A stretch of 64,000 nucleotides of DNA from Bacillota bacterium (GCA_023398815.1 JAEWRW010000026.1:62001-126000), one strand, 5' to 3'; shown: positions 41,181-50,173, numbered from the stretch's first letter. Notes: generated from the letters alone by a model not told the origin. Made by a program: numbers and translations.

Positions 41181-42247
41181 TGGATCTTACTTCACCCATT
41201 CAGATCGGCAAGTACACCGTCAAGAACCGCATCGTCGCCCCGCCGATGGTCGTGACCAAACTGCACCGCGACGGGCGCGTCACCCCAGAGCTTTTGTCGC
41301 TCTACGGCGCCTTTGCCGACAGCGGCTGCGGCATCATCGTGCAGGAGGCCACCTGCGTGCTGCCGGAGGGCAAGCTCGCCGGCGAGCAGCTGGGCCTGTG
41401 GGCGGACTGGCAGATTGACGACAACCGCCTCATCGTTGACCGTTGCAAGCCTGCTGGCGCTCTCATGCTGGTGCAGATCCACTATGCCAGCAAGCAGGGC
41501 GAGCCCGACAATGTGGTGCAGGTCGGCCCCAGCGAGTACACCAACCGCGACGGCCTACACCGGGCTCTCAGCTTTGATGAGGTCGTGCGCATTCGTGACG
41601 GTTTCATCGATGCGGCAAAGCGGGCTGAAAAGGCGGGGTATGACGGCGTGGAACTGCACGGGGCCCACGGGTACCTGCTCTGTGCCTTCACCAACGCCAA
41701 GCTCAACCGCCGCGACGACCGCTATGGCGACCGCCTGCAGCTGGTGCGGGAGATTTACGAGGGCATCCGCCAGTCGGTACGCTCTGACTTCCTGGTGACG
41801 ATCCGCACGGGGGTGGACAACCCGACAATGGCCGTTGGGTTGGAGAATTGCCTGGAGTTCGACCGCATGGGGTTCGACCTGCTCAACGTCTCCAGCGGCA
41901 TGGAGGCCGACGAGGAAGTCGTGCCGCCGGGGGATTTCCCCTTCTCGGCCTTGGCCTGGCGGGGTGCCTTCATCAAGAAGCAAGTCAAGGCCCCGGTCAT
42001 TGCCGTGGGCGGGCTGGACGACCCGGCGATGGCCAACCGATTGGTGGCCGAGGGCTGGGCGGACTTCGCCGCCGTGGCCAAGGCCATGCTGACCGACCCC
42101 TTTTGGGCTGCCAAGGCGCTGGGCCGTGACACCATTCCCCTCATCCCCTGCCTGCATTGCAGCCGGTGCCAGTGGTTTGGTGACTACACCCGCTGCCCCG
42201 CCTACCGCAAGGCGGCGAAGAACGGTACCTATCCGCTGCAGTTCTGA
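41177..42247 (+). CDS. Old Yellow Enzyme-type NADH:flavin oxidoreductase, short form with Cys motif
   Basis: 356 residues: FMN-binding TIM barrel from PIQIGKYTVKNRIVAPPM to VIAVGGLDDPAMANRLVAEGWADFAAVAKAMLTDP, with the active-site segment GYDGVELHGAHGYLLCAFTNAKLN. The end CLHCSRCQW-FGDYTRCPAYR corresponds to the Fe-S ligands of the dienoyl-CoA reductase/trimethylamine dehydrogenase group, but the following FAD/NADH domains are missing. Start at the first of two overlapping ATGs, with GAGGGAGA. Substrate unknown; the upstream FMN protein may supply electrons. Confidence 0.88.
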   Translation: MMDLTSPIQIGKYTVKNRIVAPPMVVTKLHRDGRVTPELLSLYGAFADSGCGIIVQEATCVLPEGKLAGEQLGLWADWQIDDNRLIVDRCKPAGALMLVQIHYASKQGEPDNVVQVGPSEYTNRDGLHRALSFDEVVRIRDGFIDAAKRAEKAGYDGVELHGAHGYLLCAFTNAKLNRRDDRYGDRLQLVREIYEGIRQSVRSDFLVTIRTGVDNPTMAVGLENCLEFDRMGFDLLNVSSGMEADEEVVPPGDFPFSALAWRGAFIKKQVKAPVIAVGGLDDPAMANRLVAEGWADFAAVAKAMLTDPFWAAKALGRDTIPLIPCLHCSRCQWFGDYTRCPAYRKAAKNGTYPLQF

Positions 42248-42259
42248 CCCAACGCACAC

Positions 42260-42293
42260 AAAAGCCGCCCGAAATTATTCGGGCGGCTTTTTC
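42260..42293. terminator. Bidirectional terminator
   Basis: Arms AAAGCCGCCCGAA / TTCGGGCGGCTTT with TTT on the plus side and AAAA before it, between the convergent oxidoreductase and PFK genes. Confidence 0.9.
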
Positions 42294-42322
42294 GTTTGCT
42301 TGGGGGCCGTGGGATAGGCCCA

Positions 42323-43567
42323 TCACTCCGGCTTCGCCAGCCGCGAGTGGTCGAAGGCGAAGTGCCGCGGCAGGTACTCGCCGTCGGGCACCTCCGCCCG
42401 GCCACGGATGAGGGGCAGAATGTAGGCAAGGGCTTCCCCGGTCACGCCGTTGCCGTTCTCGTTGATCCAGCCCAAGGGCACGGCCTTCTCGTGGTTGGCC
42501 ACGTCCTCCAATGGGCAAAGGTCCATTTCCGACCGGTAGGGCTCGTTGGAGAGGCGGCGGATGTAGACGAGCTTGCCCGTCTCCCCCCCGAGTGCGGCCT
42601 GCACCGCTGCCCTGCCGGCCCGCGCGGCCTCCTCCCGGTCACAGGCCGAAGCCAACTGCCCAGCGCACCGCTGCAGGATGTTGAGCTCCACCGCCCGTAC
42701 CTTGCAGCCGATCTCCCGCCTCACCAGGTGCTCCAGCGCCTTGCCCGCGCCGGAGAGCTGCCGGTGGCCGAAGGCGTCAACGATGGTGCTGGTCTCAATG
42801 TCACACACGAAGGTACCCTCGGCGGTGTGGATGCCCTCGGACACGGCGACGAGCACACAATTCTGCTGCGCCAGGCACCCGCGCACATCGGCCAGGAACC
42901 GGTCAATGTCAAAGGCGACCTCCGGCAGATAGACAAGGTGCGGCGCGGGCAAGCCGAAGGCCCGCGGCACCGCCGCCGCCGCCGTGAGCCACCCCACGTG
43001 GCGGCCCATGATCTCCACAATCGTCACCGCTGGCACGTTGTAGATGCTGCAATCGCGATAGAGCTCGGCCATGGTGCCGGCCACGTAGCGGGCGGCGCTG
43101 CCATAACCCGGCGTGTGGTCAGTCACCGGCAGGTCGTTGTCGATGGTCTTGGGCAGGCCAATCACCCGGATGTCCGCCCCCACCGACACGAAGTAGCCCG
43201 ACAGCTTGTGGGCCGTGTCCATGGAGTCGTTGCCGCCGATGTAGAAGAAGTAACCGATGCCAAACCGCTGCAGGATGGAGAGAATGCGGGCGTATACCTC
43301 GGGCTTCTCGGTCGGTTCCGGCAGACGGTGGCGGCAGGAGCCCAGTGCCATAGACGGCGTCGCCGCCAGCAGTGCCAGGTCATCCTCACTCCCAATCTGG
43401 TCGTCCAGGCGGATGATGCGCTCCTCCAGTAAACCCTCAATGCCGTTGAGTGAGCCATAAACCCGCTCCACCCCGTCGGACGCCAGACACTGGCGGATCA
43501 CCCCAGCCAGTGTGGCATTGATGGCCGCCGTCGGCCCGCCGGACTGCGCCACAAGCGCGTGTTTCAT
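42323..43567 (-). CDS. pfp: PPi-dependent 6-phosphofructokinase
   Basis: Reversible phosphorylation of fructose 6-phosphate with pyrophosphate. QSGGPTAAINATLAG, IGGNDSMDT (Asp at the position that excludes ATP), LPKTIDNDLP (Lys typical of PPi enzymes) and EIMGRHVGWL are visible. I start at ATG 43567 (414 residues) because the upstream ATG at 43573 directly abuts the AGGAGG site, while this one has 7-nt spacing. It follows a long gap without other genes; no good promoter was found. Confidence 0.95.
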   Translation of the reverse strand: MKHALVAQSGGPTAAINATLAGVIRQCLASDGVERVYGSLNGIEGLLEERIIRLDDQIGSEDDLALLAATPSMALGSCRHRLPEPTEKPEVYARILSILQRFGIGYFFYIGGNDSMDTAHKLSGYFVSVGADIRVIGLPKTIDNDLPVTDHTPGYGSAARYVAGTMAELYRDCSIYNVPAVTIVEIMGRHVGWLTAAAAVPRAFGLPAPHLVYLPEVAFDIDRFLADVRGCLAQQNCVLVAVSEGIHTAEGTFVCDIETSTIVDAFGHRQLSGAGKALEHLVRREIGCKVRAVELNILQRCAGQLASACDREEAARAGRAAVQAALGGETGKLVYIRRLSNEPYRSEMDLCPLEDVANHEKAVPLGWINENGNGVTGEALAYILPLIRGRAEVPDGEYLPRHFAFDHSRLAKPE

Positions 43568-43786
43568 CCCCATCCTCCTGCCCTTCCCACTTCAGCATTC
43601 CCCCGCATCGCTCCACCGATGCCAGAATGGAAAAATCGGCCTTTCTCCAGCCGAATGTGTTCTTCATTATCTGATTTTGTGAAAACTTTACCGAACCAAG
43701 CGCACTACATCTAACATTTTATCAAGGCCATCATAGCACAGGACTACCCCCGATGCAAGCCATGGCCAAGGGCGTCTACCCGCGCG

Positions 43787-43815
43787 TTGACACCGTCCGC
43801 CCTGCCGGGTAAAAT
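43787..43815 (+). promoter_or_regulatory. Promoter of the hydroxyacid dehydrogenase gene
   Basis: Perfect TTGACA, 17-bp spacer, TAAAAT, about 42 nt before the ATG. Confidence 0.8.
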
Positions 43816-43856
43816 GGCGGCAGAATTACCACTCGCCCACCAGGAAAGGAGCCACC

Positions 43857-44810
43857 ATGAACATCGTTGTGCTGGATGGATACGCCGCAAACCCCGGGGA
43901 CATCAGCTGGGAACCGCTGGAGCGGCTGGGGAAACTGACCGTCTACGACCGCACCGCGCGGGAGGACATTGCCAGCCGCATCGCCGGGGCTGAAATCGTG
44001 CTGACCAACAAAGCGCCGCTGGACCGTGAGACGCTGGCCGGCGCCATGGCCTTGAAGCTCGTGAGCGTGCTGGCCACCGGCTACAACATTGTGGACACTG
44101 CTGCCGCCAAGGAGCTTGGCATCGCCGTGTGCAACGTACCCGGCTACTCCACCATGAGCGTGGCACAGCTGACCTTCGCCCTGCTGCTGGAGATCACCCA
44201 CCGGGTCGGCCTGCACTCCGATGCCATCCACGACGGCGCATGGGTGCGCAGCCCTGACTTCGCCTACTGGCAGTCGCACCTGATGGAGCTGGACGGCAAG
44301 GTGATGGGCATTGTGGGCGGCGGCACCATCGGCATGGCGGTGGCGCGTATCGCCGCGGCCTTTGGCATGCGAGTGCTGGCCACCAGCCGCAGCCGCCGCA
44401 CCGGCAGCGACGGGGCGGTGACCTTCGTGCCGATGGAGGAGCTGCTGCGCCGGTCCGATGTCATCAGCCTGCACTGCCCGTTGACTGACGAGACGAAAGA
44501 TCTCGTCCGCACCGAGACCATCGCACAGATGAAGGATGGCGTCATTCTTTTGAACACCGCCCGCGGGCCCATCGTGAACGAAGCCGACCTGGCGGCGGCG
44601 CTGGCCAGCGGCAAGGTCGGGGCGGCCGGCATCGACGTGCTGAGTGCCGAGCCCATGCGGGCCGACAACCCCCTGCTGGGGGCGAAGAATTGCTTCCTCA
44701 CGCCCCACATCGGCTGGGCACCCTACGAGGCGCGGGTGCGGCTGATGAACGAGACCGTTCGTAACGTAGAGGCCTACCTGGCTGGGGAGCTCATTCACCG
44801 GGTGAACTGA
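43857..44810 (+). CDS. D-2-hydroxyacid dehydrogenase (glycerate dehydrogenase-like)
   Basis: NAD-dependent; 317 residues. Substrate domain start MNIVVLDGYAANPGDISWE, LATGYNIVDTAAA, the NAD loop GIVGGGTIGMAVARIAAAFG, Arg in NTARGPIVNE, and the Glu/His pair in VLSAEPM and LTPHIGWAP. Usual family length is about 320. The N-terminus resembles hydroxypyruvate/glycerate dehydrogenases; the substrate is not certain. Site AAGGAG. Confidence 0.9.
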   Translation: MNIVVLDGYAANPGDISWEPLERLGKLTVYDRTAREDIASRIAGAEIVLTNKAPLDRETLAGAMALKLVSVLATGYNIVDTAAAKELGIAVCNVPGYSTMSVAQLTFALLLEITHRVGLHSDAIHDGAWVRSPDFAYWQSHLMELDGKVMGIVGGGTIGMAVARIAAAFGMRVLATSRSRRTGSDGAVTFVPMEELLRRSDVISLHCPLTDETKDLVRTETIAQMKDGVILLNTARGPIVNEADLAAALASGKVGAAGIDVLSAEPMRADNPLLGAKNCFLTPHIGWAPYEARVRLMNETVRNVEAYLAGELIHRVN

Positions 44811-44826
44811 AACCTGAAGTTACAAA

Positions 44827-44864
44827 CAGACGCCACATCCACAAGGGGGATGTGGCGTCTGTTC
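44827..44864. terminator. Bidirectional terminator
   Basis: Perfect 14-bp arms CAGACGCCACATCC / GGATGTGGCGTCTG with a 7-nt loop, followed by TTC on plus and TTTG on minus, between convergent genes. Confidence 0.85.
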
Positions 44865-44895
44865 TACCCAAGCCCTTTCAGGCATCAAACCACAA

Positions 44896-45369
44896 CTACG
44901 GTTCCAGGAGCCGCTTTACTCTGATCGCCTCGTCCAATACCTTTTGTTCCCACTCTGCATCGTTTCGATCAATGATCAATACCCGGAACCCATACTGCCG
45001 CCCGTTCTGCCGAACCGATTCATCGTCATCCACATGCAGCTGAAAGCCGAACTTCGGCGGATACTTTGACGGTTGTATTTCCTTCTTGTTACCCTGTACG
45101 AGTTTCTGATGAATCACTTGATTGACTACATGGCACAAATCAATTCCATACGCTTCGAAAAGCCTCCGAATGTACGAAACAGATCGTTCGGATGTAGTGT
45201 ATACGCAAATTTCTAACCCCAGGCGATGTAACTCCTTGCAGAGTGCTGTGGTTCCTTTCCTCAGCTTCTCCTTGCAGAAAAGGGAATACGCCAATTTGAG
45301 GGGCGGCTCGCATTCCCCCTCATCACCAGAGAGTATGAGCGTATCGTCCAGATCAAACGAAATCTTCAT
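44896..45369 (-). CDS. HAD-like hydrolase, less GC-rich
   Basis: 157 residues. MKISFDLDDTLI is HAD motif I, YTTSE motif II region, and LHVDDDESVRQNG the motif IV-like acidic pair; a cap domain is nearly absent. Substrate unknown. There is no Shine-Dalgarno sequence and the -10 box (TAGAAT, 45376-45381) ends 6 nt before the ATG, so the mRNA is predicted to be leaderless. Codons are richer in A/T than in the surrounding genes, which suggests transfer together with the neighbour at 45492. Confidence 0.75.
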   Translation of the reverse strand: MKISFDLDDTLILSGDEGECEPPLKLAYSLFCKEKLRKGTTALCKELHRLGLEICVYTTSERSVSYIRRLFEAYGIDLCHVVNQVIHQKLVQGNKKEIQPSKYPPKFGFQLHVDDDESVRQNGRQYGFRVLIIDRNDAEWEQKVLDEAIRVKRLLEP

Positions 45370-45375
45370 ATCACA

Positions 45376-45404
45376 ATTCTATGGCAAAGCCATCTTACAA
45401 GCAA
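45376..45404 (-). promoter_or_regulatory. Promoter giving a leaderless HAD mRNA
   Basis: TTGCTT (45399-45404), 17-bp spacer, TAGAAT (45376-45381). The expected transcription start falls on the ATG itself. Confidence 0.6.
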
Positions 45405-45491
45405 TCACAGCAAATCTTGCTAGTCACCTTGCTTGGCTGTTATACCCCTTCCGTCGTTTCTTTAGAAGCGCCCCTTGTATGAAGGCCGCCT

Positions 45492-45974
45492 TTACTCCAT
45501 GACCCGCTCCCCGTTTAAAACAATCTCCTGCTCCGGAATGCTCTGCCACGGCGACAGAGCGCCAAAGCAGTCCTGCAACTCTTCCTCCGCTGCGCTCGTG
45601 CGGTGGTACCAAAGGTTGCGTTTGGTCAGCACCATTCGGTCGCACCGCTGGATGGCCAGCCGATTGAGACGATCCCACAACTGGAAGAACAGGGCAAGGC
45701 CTTCTTCCTCATCCCCATGCACCTGCTCCAGAATCATATTGCGCCAGCCGGAAGTGGATTCCACATAGACAAGGCGAAGCGCCACAAACTCAAAGAAAAA
45801 GTGGAACGGAAGCGGAAACAGGGATTCCTGCTTCTCCTCCGCAATGCCCCGTTCATACAGCGCGATATCGTAACCTGCTATAAAGCTCTGTAAGCGTGTG
45901 AGTGCAAAGCCTTCTCCTAAATACATACCGGGGCGCTGCCTCAGCTTTTCCAGCAACTCTACAAAGCGTGCCAT
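45492..45974 (-). CDS. Hypothetical protein with RPGMYLG motif
   Basis: 160 residues, soluble. MARFVELLEKLRQRPGMYLGEGFALTRLQSFIAGYDIAL begins with a short helix then RPGMYLG, a pattern I associate with small proteins of unknown function in mixed genomic contexts; a role as an immunity-type protein is possible but not shown. ATG 45974 has GAGAGGA at long spacing. Like the HAD gene it is less GC-rich than its neighbours. Confidence 0.6.
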   Translation of the reverse strand: MARFVELLEKLRQRPGMYLGEGFALTRLQSFIAGYDIALYERGIAEEKQESLFPLPFHFFFEFVALRLVYVESTSGWRNMILEQVHGDEEEGLALFFQLWDRLNRLAIQRCDRMVLTKRNLWYHRTSAAEEELQDCFGALSPWQSIPEQEIVLNGERVME

Positions 45975-46060
45975 AACGCTACATTCCTCTCCATCGGTCG
46001 TTCCATGTCTTCCTAGCTTCGACGCGCGTGCACCCCAAACCTGTCGACTCCTGCAATTCC

Positions 46061-46089
46061 TTGTAATCTCCCGTTTTGGCTGGTATAAT
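46061..46089 (+). promoter_or_regulatory. Promoter of the phosphoesterase gene
   Basis: TTGTAA, 17-bp spacer, perfect TATAAT; leader about 60 nt. Confidence 0.75.
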
Positions 46090-46154
46090 CGTCGTGCGTC
46101 ATTTTCGCAGAAGCGTTCCCTTGCATGCGGGCTGACGCCTGAAGGTGGAGGAAC

Positions 46155-46760
46155 ATGAAAATTCTGCTGGTATCCGACAAGGAGGACGCCTACATCTGGG
46201 ATCATTTTGATCCCGTGCGCTTTGCGGACATCGATTTCATCATTTCCTGCGGCGACATGCGCGCCGAATACCTGTCTTTCCTGGTTACCATGATCAACAA
46301 ACCCCTGTATTACGTGCACGGCAACCATGACAAGAGCTATGAGCAGAAGCCGCCGGAAGGTTGCGAGTGCATTGACGGAAAGCTCATTGTCACCAATGGC
46401 CTGCGTATTCTGGGCCTAGGTGGCAGCATGCGCTACAATCCCGGCCCCTTCCAATACACTGAAAATGAGATGAACAACCGCATCCACCGCCTGCTGCCCA
46501 CCATCTGGCGACACCGCGGCATCGATATTTTTGTCACCCACGCGCCGGCCAAGGGCATCAACGACGGGGAGGACCTGTGTCACCACGGGTATGCCTGCTT
46601 CCTACGCGTGCTGGAGAAGCAGAAGCCCCGTTATTTCTTCCACGGCCACAACCATCTGGATTACCAGCGCATTCCGCGCTTGAGCAAAGCAGGCGCCACC
46701 ACCGTGGTGAACGCCTGCGGGTATTACATATTGGACACCGAGAAAACGCTGCTGCTATAG
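46155..46760 (+). CDS. Metallophosphoesterase
   Basis: 201 residues of the calcineurin-like fold: LLVSDKED (first Asp; the usual DxH is DKE here), SCGDMRAEY, VHGNHDKS, VTHAPAKG and FFHGHNHLD. Substrate unknown. Site GGTGGAGG. Its stop codon overlaps that of the convergent ParB/BMP gene in the palindrome CTATAG. Confidence 0.85.
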   Translation: MKILLVSDKEDAYIWDHFDPVRFADIDFIISCGDMRAEYLSFLVTMINKPLYYVHGNHDKSYEQKPPEGCECIDGKLIVTNGLRILGLGGSMRYNPGPFQYTENEMNNRIHRLLPTIWRHRGIDIFVTHAPAKGINDGEDLCHHGYACFLRVLEKQKPRYFFHGHNHLDYQRIPRLSKAGATTVVNACGYYILDTEKTLLL

Positions 46761-48686
46761 CTCCAGCAGGCCGGACTTGACGAGGAAATCGTCGTCCTCC
46801 TCCGGCAGCGGCGGAATGACCCCATCGATCCCCTCCACAAACCAATCCATCGATAGAATTTGCTGGGAGTTGGCCTCCGCCCCCGCGGGGATGCGCTCCT
46901 CCCCCGTCTGGTCAAAGATCGGGCCATTGAACGGGTTGTATCCGTCGTCCTGCATCAGGTGCTTGAAGAGCTGCACCAACTTGTGGGTCTCGGTCGGCAC
47001 GTGCTTCTTGGCATAGAGGATGTCCACCATGCCAGAGTCCATCCCCCACCAAAACTGCATGGGCCGCCCGTCTTCGGTGTTGCGCGCCGTGCCGGAGAGA
47101 ATTCTGCGCACCATCCGTTCATAAAACGCGCCCCAGTTCCACACCGGTGTGGCAATGTACTCGTCGGGCCGGCTGTCGTCGTGTACCGAGAAGAGCCCAT
47201 ACTCCCCCGCAAACCCCACGCCGGTGAATGTGTTTTGGTGGCAGATGAGGTCGGCACCCCGCTCCACCAGCGCGCTGGTGCAGTGGGTGTTGGCCTTGAA
47301 GAAGTCCCACTCATAGGCCCAGGACACCAGCACCTGCGCCCGCGGGTTGACGGTGCGCACCCCCAGGGCAAAGGCGTTGATGCCCGAAATGACCCCGCGA
47401 ATGGGGTAGCTGCCCACGTAGCCGATGCGGTCGGCCCGCGTGAGCGACCCGGCGATGATGCCCGTGAGGAACCGCGGCTCGTAGATGCGGCCAAAGTAGG
47501 TGGGCACGTGGGTGAAGGGCTGCTCTTCGCTGCACAGATAGATAGACACCTGTGGGTGCTCCAGAGCCGTGCGCAGCGCCGCCTTGGCAAAGGCGGGGCT
47601 GGTGGCAAAGATGACGCTGTACCCATCGGCAATGAACTGGCTGAACACCTTGTAGGCCGACAGATCCTCGTTCACGTCGTCGACGTAGGTCGTCTCAATG
47701 TCTCCGCTGAAGATTTCCTCGATGTGCTTGCGGCCGTTCTCGTGAGACTTGGCCCAGTTGGATTCGGCCAGCTGACCGGAGTAGGCAAAGGCAATCTTCA
47801 CCTGGCTGCGGGGGCGGCCGATGCCAAAGAGCGTGGAAATGAGCGACGGTTCGGGCGTCTCCACTGGTTTGGTATTGAGATCCACGCCCTCGGCGTCGTT
47901 GCTCTTGAGCTCCTCGATCAGGGCTTTGAGCCTCGGGCGGACAATCTCCTCGTCCATGTTCTGGTGGAGCTTGTAGATGTCAAAGTACCGCAGAAACACG
48001 TCACCTGTGGAGAGCAGCGACAACTTGTCGCCGCCCAGGTCGCGCAGGATGCGGCTGAAGGGACTGTAGATCTGGTCGATGAAGTAGCCATAGGGCTTGT
48101 CGTGGTAAAGCTCCGGCACACGGAAGGTCTTGAGCAGGTTGCTGAGCTTCCGGAAACCGCCAGGCGTGTTGATCCACACGTCCAGGAGCTTGGTTTCCTT
48201 GTAAAACTCCAGAAACTCATAATATTGCCGAATGAACTCGTTGTGCTCGTCGTACTTGGGCACCAGGCGCGTCACCTCGGCCCGCACCGACACCGCGTCA
48301 ACGAACTTCAACACGCTGACGCGCTTGTTGCCCTCCACCACGTAAAACCAGTTCAGGTATTCGTAGGCCTTGATCGGGTCGTGGATCCCCTCATTCTGTT
48401 GATGGTTGTAGAGTGACATCCACTTGCTGGCAAACTCGGTTTCGGTCTTTAAGAGGGGCATGAAGTTCTCAGCAAAGGAGGAGCTGCGGCCGGAGGTCAC
48501 CGTGCCCACAACCTTCTTCAGAGGCAGGTCGATGACGCCCAGGCTTTCCTTTGCCACGATCTCCACGTCAATGAGCAGGCTGTCGAGGTAAGGCAACGTG
48601 CCGGGCTGGCCGCTGGCCACCTTCCGGTTGTACACCCGCAACGCTCGTTTTCGCGCCGCAAGATATTCGTCGAGCGCGTCTGCCAT
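46755..48686 (-). CDS. Cytosolic fusion of ParB/sulfiredoxin-like and BMP (PnrA-like) domains
   Basis: 643 residues from ATG 48686. The N-terminal ~200 residues include YLNWFYVVEGNKRVSVLKFVDA, the DGNKR-type motif of ParB-like nucleotide-binding domains. Residues ~300-560 are a BMP/PnrA-like nucleoside-binding fold (KIAFAYSGQLAESNWAKSHENGRKHIEE, FATSPAFAKAAL, GIIAGSLTRADRIGYVG). There is no signal peptide or lipobox, so it is not a transporter-bound lipoprotein; a cytosolic nucleoside sensor is plausible. ATG 48707 is too close to the predicted transcription start. Confidence 0.8.
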   Translation of the reverse strand: MADALDEYLAARKRALRVYNRKVASGQPGTLPYLDSLLIDVEIVAKESLGVIDLPLKKVVGTVTSGRSSSFAENFMPLLKTETEFASKWMSLYNHQQNEGIHDPIKAYEYLNWFYVVEGNKRVSVLKFVDAVSVRAEVTRLVPKYDEHNEFIRQYYEFLEFYKETKLLDVWINTPGGFRKLSNLLKTFRVPELYHDKPYGYFIDQIYSPFSRILRDLGGDKLSLLSTGDVFLRYFDIYKLHQNMDEEIVRPRLKALIEELKSNDAEGVDLNTKPVETPEPSLISTLFGIGRPRSQVKIAFAYSGQLAESNWAKSHENGRKHIEEIFSGDIETTYVDDVNEDLSAYKVFSQFIADGYSVIFATSPAFAKAALRTALEHPQVSIYLCSEEQPFTHVPTYFGRIYEPRFLTGIIAGSLTRADRIGYVGSYPIRGVISGINAFALGVRTVNPRAQVLVSWAYEWDFFKANTHCTSALVERGADLICHQNTFTGVGFAGEYGLFSVHDDSRPDEYIATPVWNWGAFYERMVRRILSGTARNTEDGRPMQFWWGMDSGMVDILYAKKHVPTETHKLVQLFKHLMQDDGYNPFNGPIFDQTGEERIPAGAEANSQQILSMDWFVEGIDGVIPPLPEEDDDFLVKSGLLEL

Positions 48687-48720
48687 CCCCTCACCACCTG
48701 TCCTCATGGATTATATACCC

Positions 48721-48749
48721 ATATTATTGGATCGGGTTTCGCAATGCAA
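48721..48749 (-). promoter_or_regulatory. Promoter of the ParB/BMP fusion gene
   Basis: TTGCAT (48744-48749), 17-bp spacer, TAATAT (48721-48726); a second TATAAT at 48710-48715 has no -35. Confidence 0.6.
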
Positions 48750-48871
48750 GGATTTATACGGGACGCGCACAAAGTTTTCCACTGACGTAAAATCGCACAT
48801 CATCCTCCTGTGCGAATTTCCCGGAAAAGGCCATCCTCAAGCTCCCGCTTTGCCCGCTGCAGTCATCAGGA

Positions 48872-49534
48872 TCAAGCAAAGGCCGTCGGCATGGCCGTAA
48901 GTACCCGCTCAGCCGGAATGCCGTCGCCCCCCCTACCCCGCCGATCCAGCAGGTAAGATTGGAACCCTAACCGGGCGGGCGTCAGCACATCCTCCAGCGG
49001 GGAGTCGCCCACAAACGCCACCGCCTGCGCTGGCAGGCCGATGCCAGCAAGCAACCCCTCATAGAACCGCCGGTCGGGTTTGTAGCAACCTAGTCCCTCG
49101 GAGGTGTAAACCCCGTCCACCTCAATACCGTTCCACCTCAGCACCGCCGCAAGCAAGTCGTCGTCGGTGTTGGAGCCGATGTAGATGCGGTAGCGCTGCC
49201 GCAGGGCGGCCAGCGCCGGCCGTACATCGGGGAAGGCATCCCGCAGGCAGGCCTCGTCCATCATGGCGTCAGCGTCGGCCCGGGCATCACGCCGCAGACC
49301 GTAGTGGTCGTAGATGCCCGCCAAGCGGGCGGTGAAGATCTCCCGCTCGGTGCGAAAGGGCTGCCCCGCCGCCGTTGCCCCGCGGTAGAAGGCGCGCCAC
49401 TGCCGCGCGAAGTCGGCCTCGTCCACCACGGCCCCGCCCTCGGCCTGCAGAACACCCAGGACGGTGCGTGCCGATTTCCCCTCCGTCACCTGGATGAGCG
49501 TACCAAACACATCAAACACCACCGCCTGAATCAC
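48872..49534 (-). CDS. HAD family hydrolase
   Basis: 220 residues: IQAVVFDVFGTLIQV (motif I), IYIGSNTDDD (motif II), CYKPDRRFYEGLL (motif III Lys) and VAFVGDSPLEDV (motif IV), with a helical cap. Phosphatase-like; substrate unknown. GTG 49534 overlaps the stop of the upstream histidine phosphatase gene (GTGA). Confidence 0.88.
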   Translation of the reverse strand: MIQAVVFDVFGTLIQVTEGKSARTVLGVLQAEGGAVVDEADFARQWRAFYRGATAAGQPFRTEREIFTARLAGIYDHYGLRRDARADADAMMDEACLRDAFPDVRPALAALRQRYRIYIGSNTDDDLLAAVLRWNGIEVDGVYTSEGLGCYKPDRRFYEGLLAGIGLPAQAVAFVGDSPLEDVLTPARLGFQSYLLDRRGRGGDGIPAERVLTAMPTAFA

Positions 49535-50139
49535 CGTTTTTCCACTCCTTCCACCGCAACCCCGTCGGCTTGCATTTTGAAAAGATCGTAAGCCTGCCAT
49601 TCCACACAGCGCAGCCCCTCAAAGGCGAAGCGGACAACCCACGGCATGAGGCGCTGGATGGCGAGAAATTGCTCATAGCCAAACGCCGGGTCGCGCCAAC
49701 GAAGCACCGTGCACAGCGCTGTGCCATGGCTGCCGATGGCGATGTTGCCGCCCCGGTGGCCCGCCAGCACCCGCAGCAGCGCCCCCACGTTGCGCTCCTG
49801 CACCTCTGCGAGCGATTCACCGCCTGGCAGCTTGAAATCAAAGTCTTGCCATTGCCGGCGGGTGTAGGCATCAAAGTCCTCAATCCACCCGCCAGGGAGC
49901 TCTCGTTCCCGGAAGTCGTCGACCATTTCTATGGGCAGCCCCGCCCCATCGGCGAAGGGCGCGATGGTGTCAACGGCCCGGCGATAGGGGCTGGACAACA
50001 CCCGCACAATGCTCCTTCCCGCCAGGAACCGCGTCGCCAAATCCCGGTCTTGCAAGCCCTTCTGAGTCAACTCCCGGCAGTGGTCGTTGTGCTGCTGGCC
50101 GTTGGACTGGGCGTGACGAACGAAATATACCTGAACCAT
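49531..50139 (-). CDS. Histidine phosphatase family protein (phosphoglycerate mutase-like)
   Basis: 202 residues: VYFVRHAQSNGQQ (catalytic His), SSPYRRAVDTIAP, ERELPGGW and GSHGTALCTVL (second His). A phosphatase of unknown substrate. Good AGAGGT site; own promoter at 50174-50202. It is divergent from the phosphate uptake operon. Confidence 0.88.
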   Translation of the reverse strand: MVQVYFVRHAQSNGQQHNDHCRELTQKGLQDRDLATRFLAGRSIVRVLSSPYRRAVDTIAPFADGAGLPIEMVDDFRERELPGGWIEDFDAYTRRQWQDFDFKLPGGESLAEVQERNVGALLRVLAGHRGGNIAIGSHGTALCTVLRWRDPAFGYEQFLAIQRLMPWVVRFAFEGLRCVEWQAYDLFKMQADGVAVEGVEKR

Positions 50140-50173
50140 ATTTACCTCTTAAACAGAACATCTGCTAACAAGC

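Noticed and set aside
43574..43780. Promoter or attenuator in the pfp leader
   Set aside because: A 5-bp stem with five T near 43625-43650 and scattered AT-rich boxes are too weak to call.
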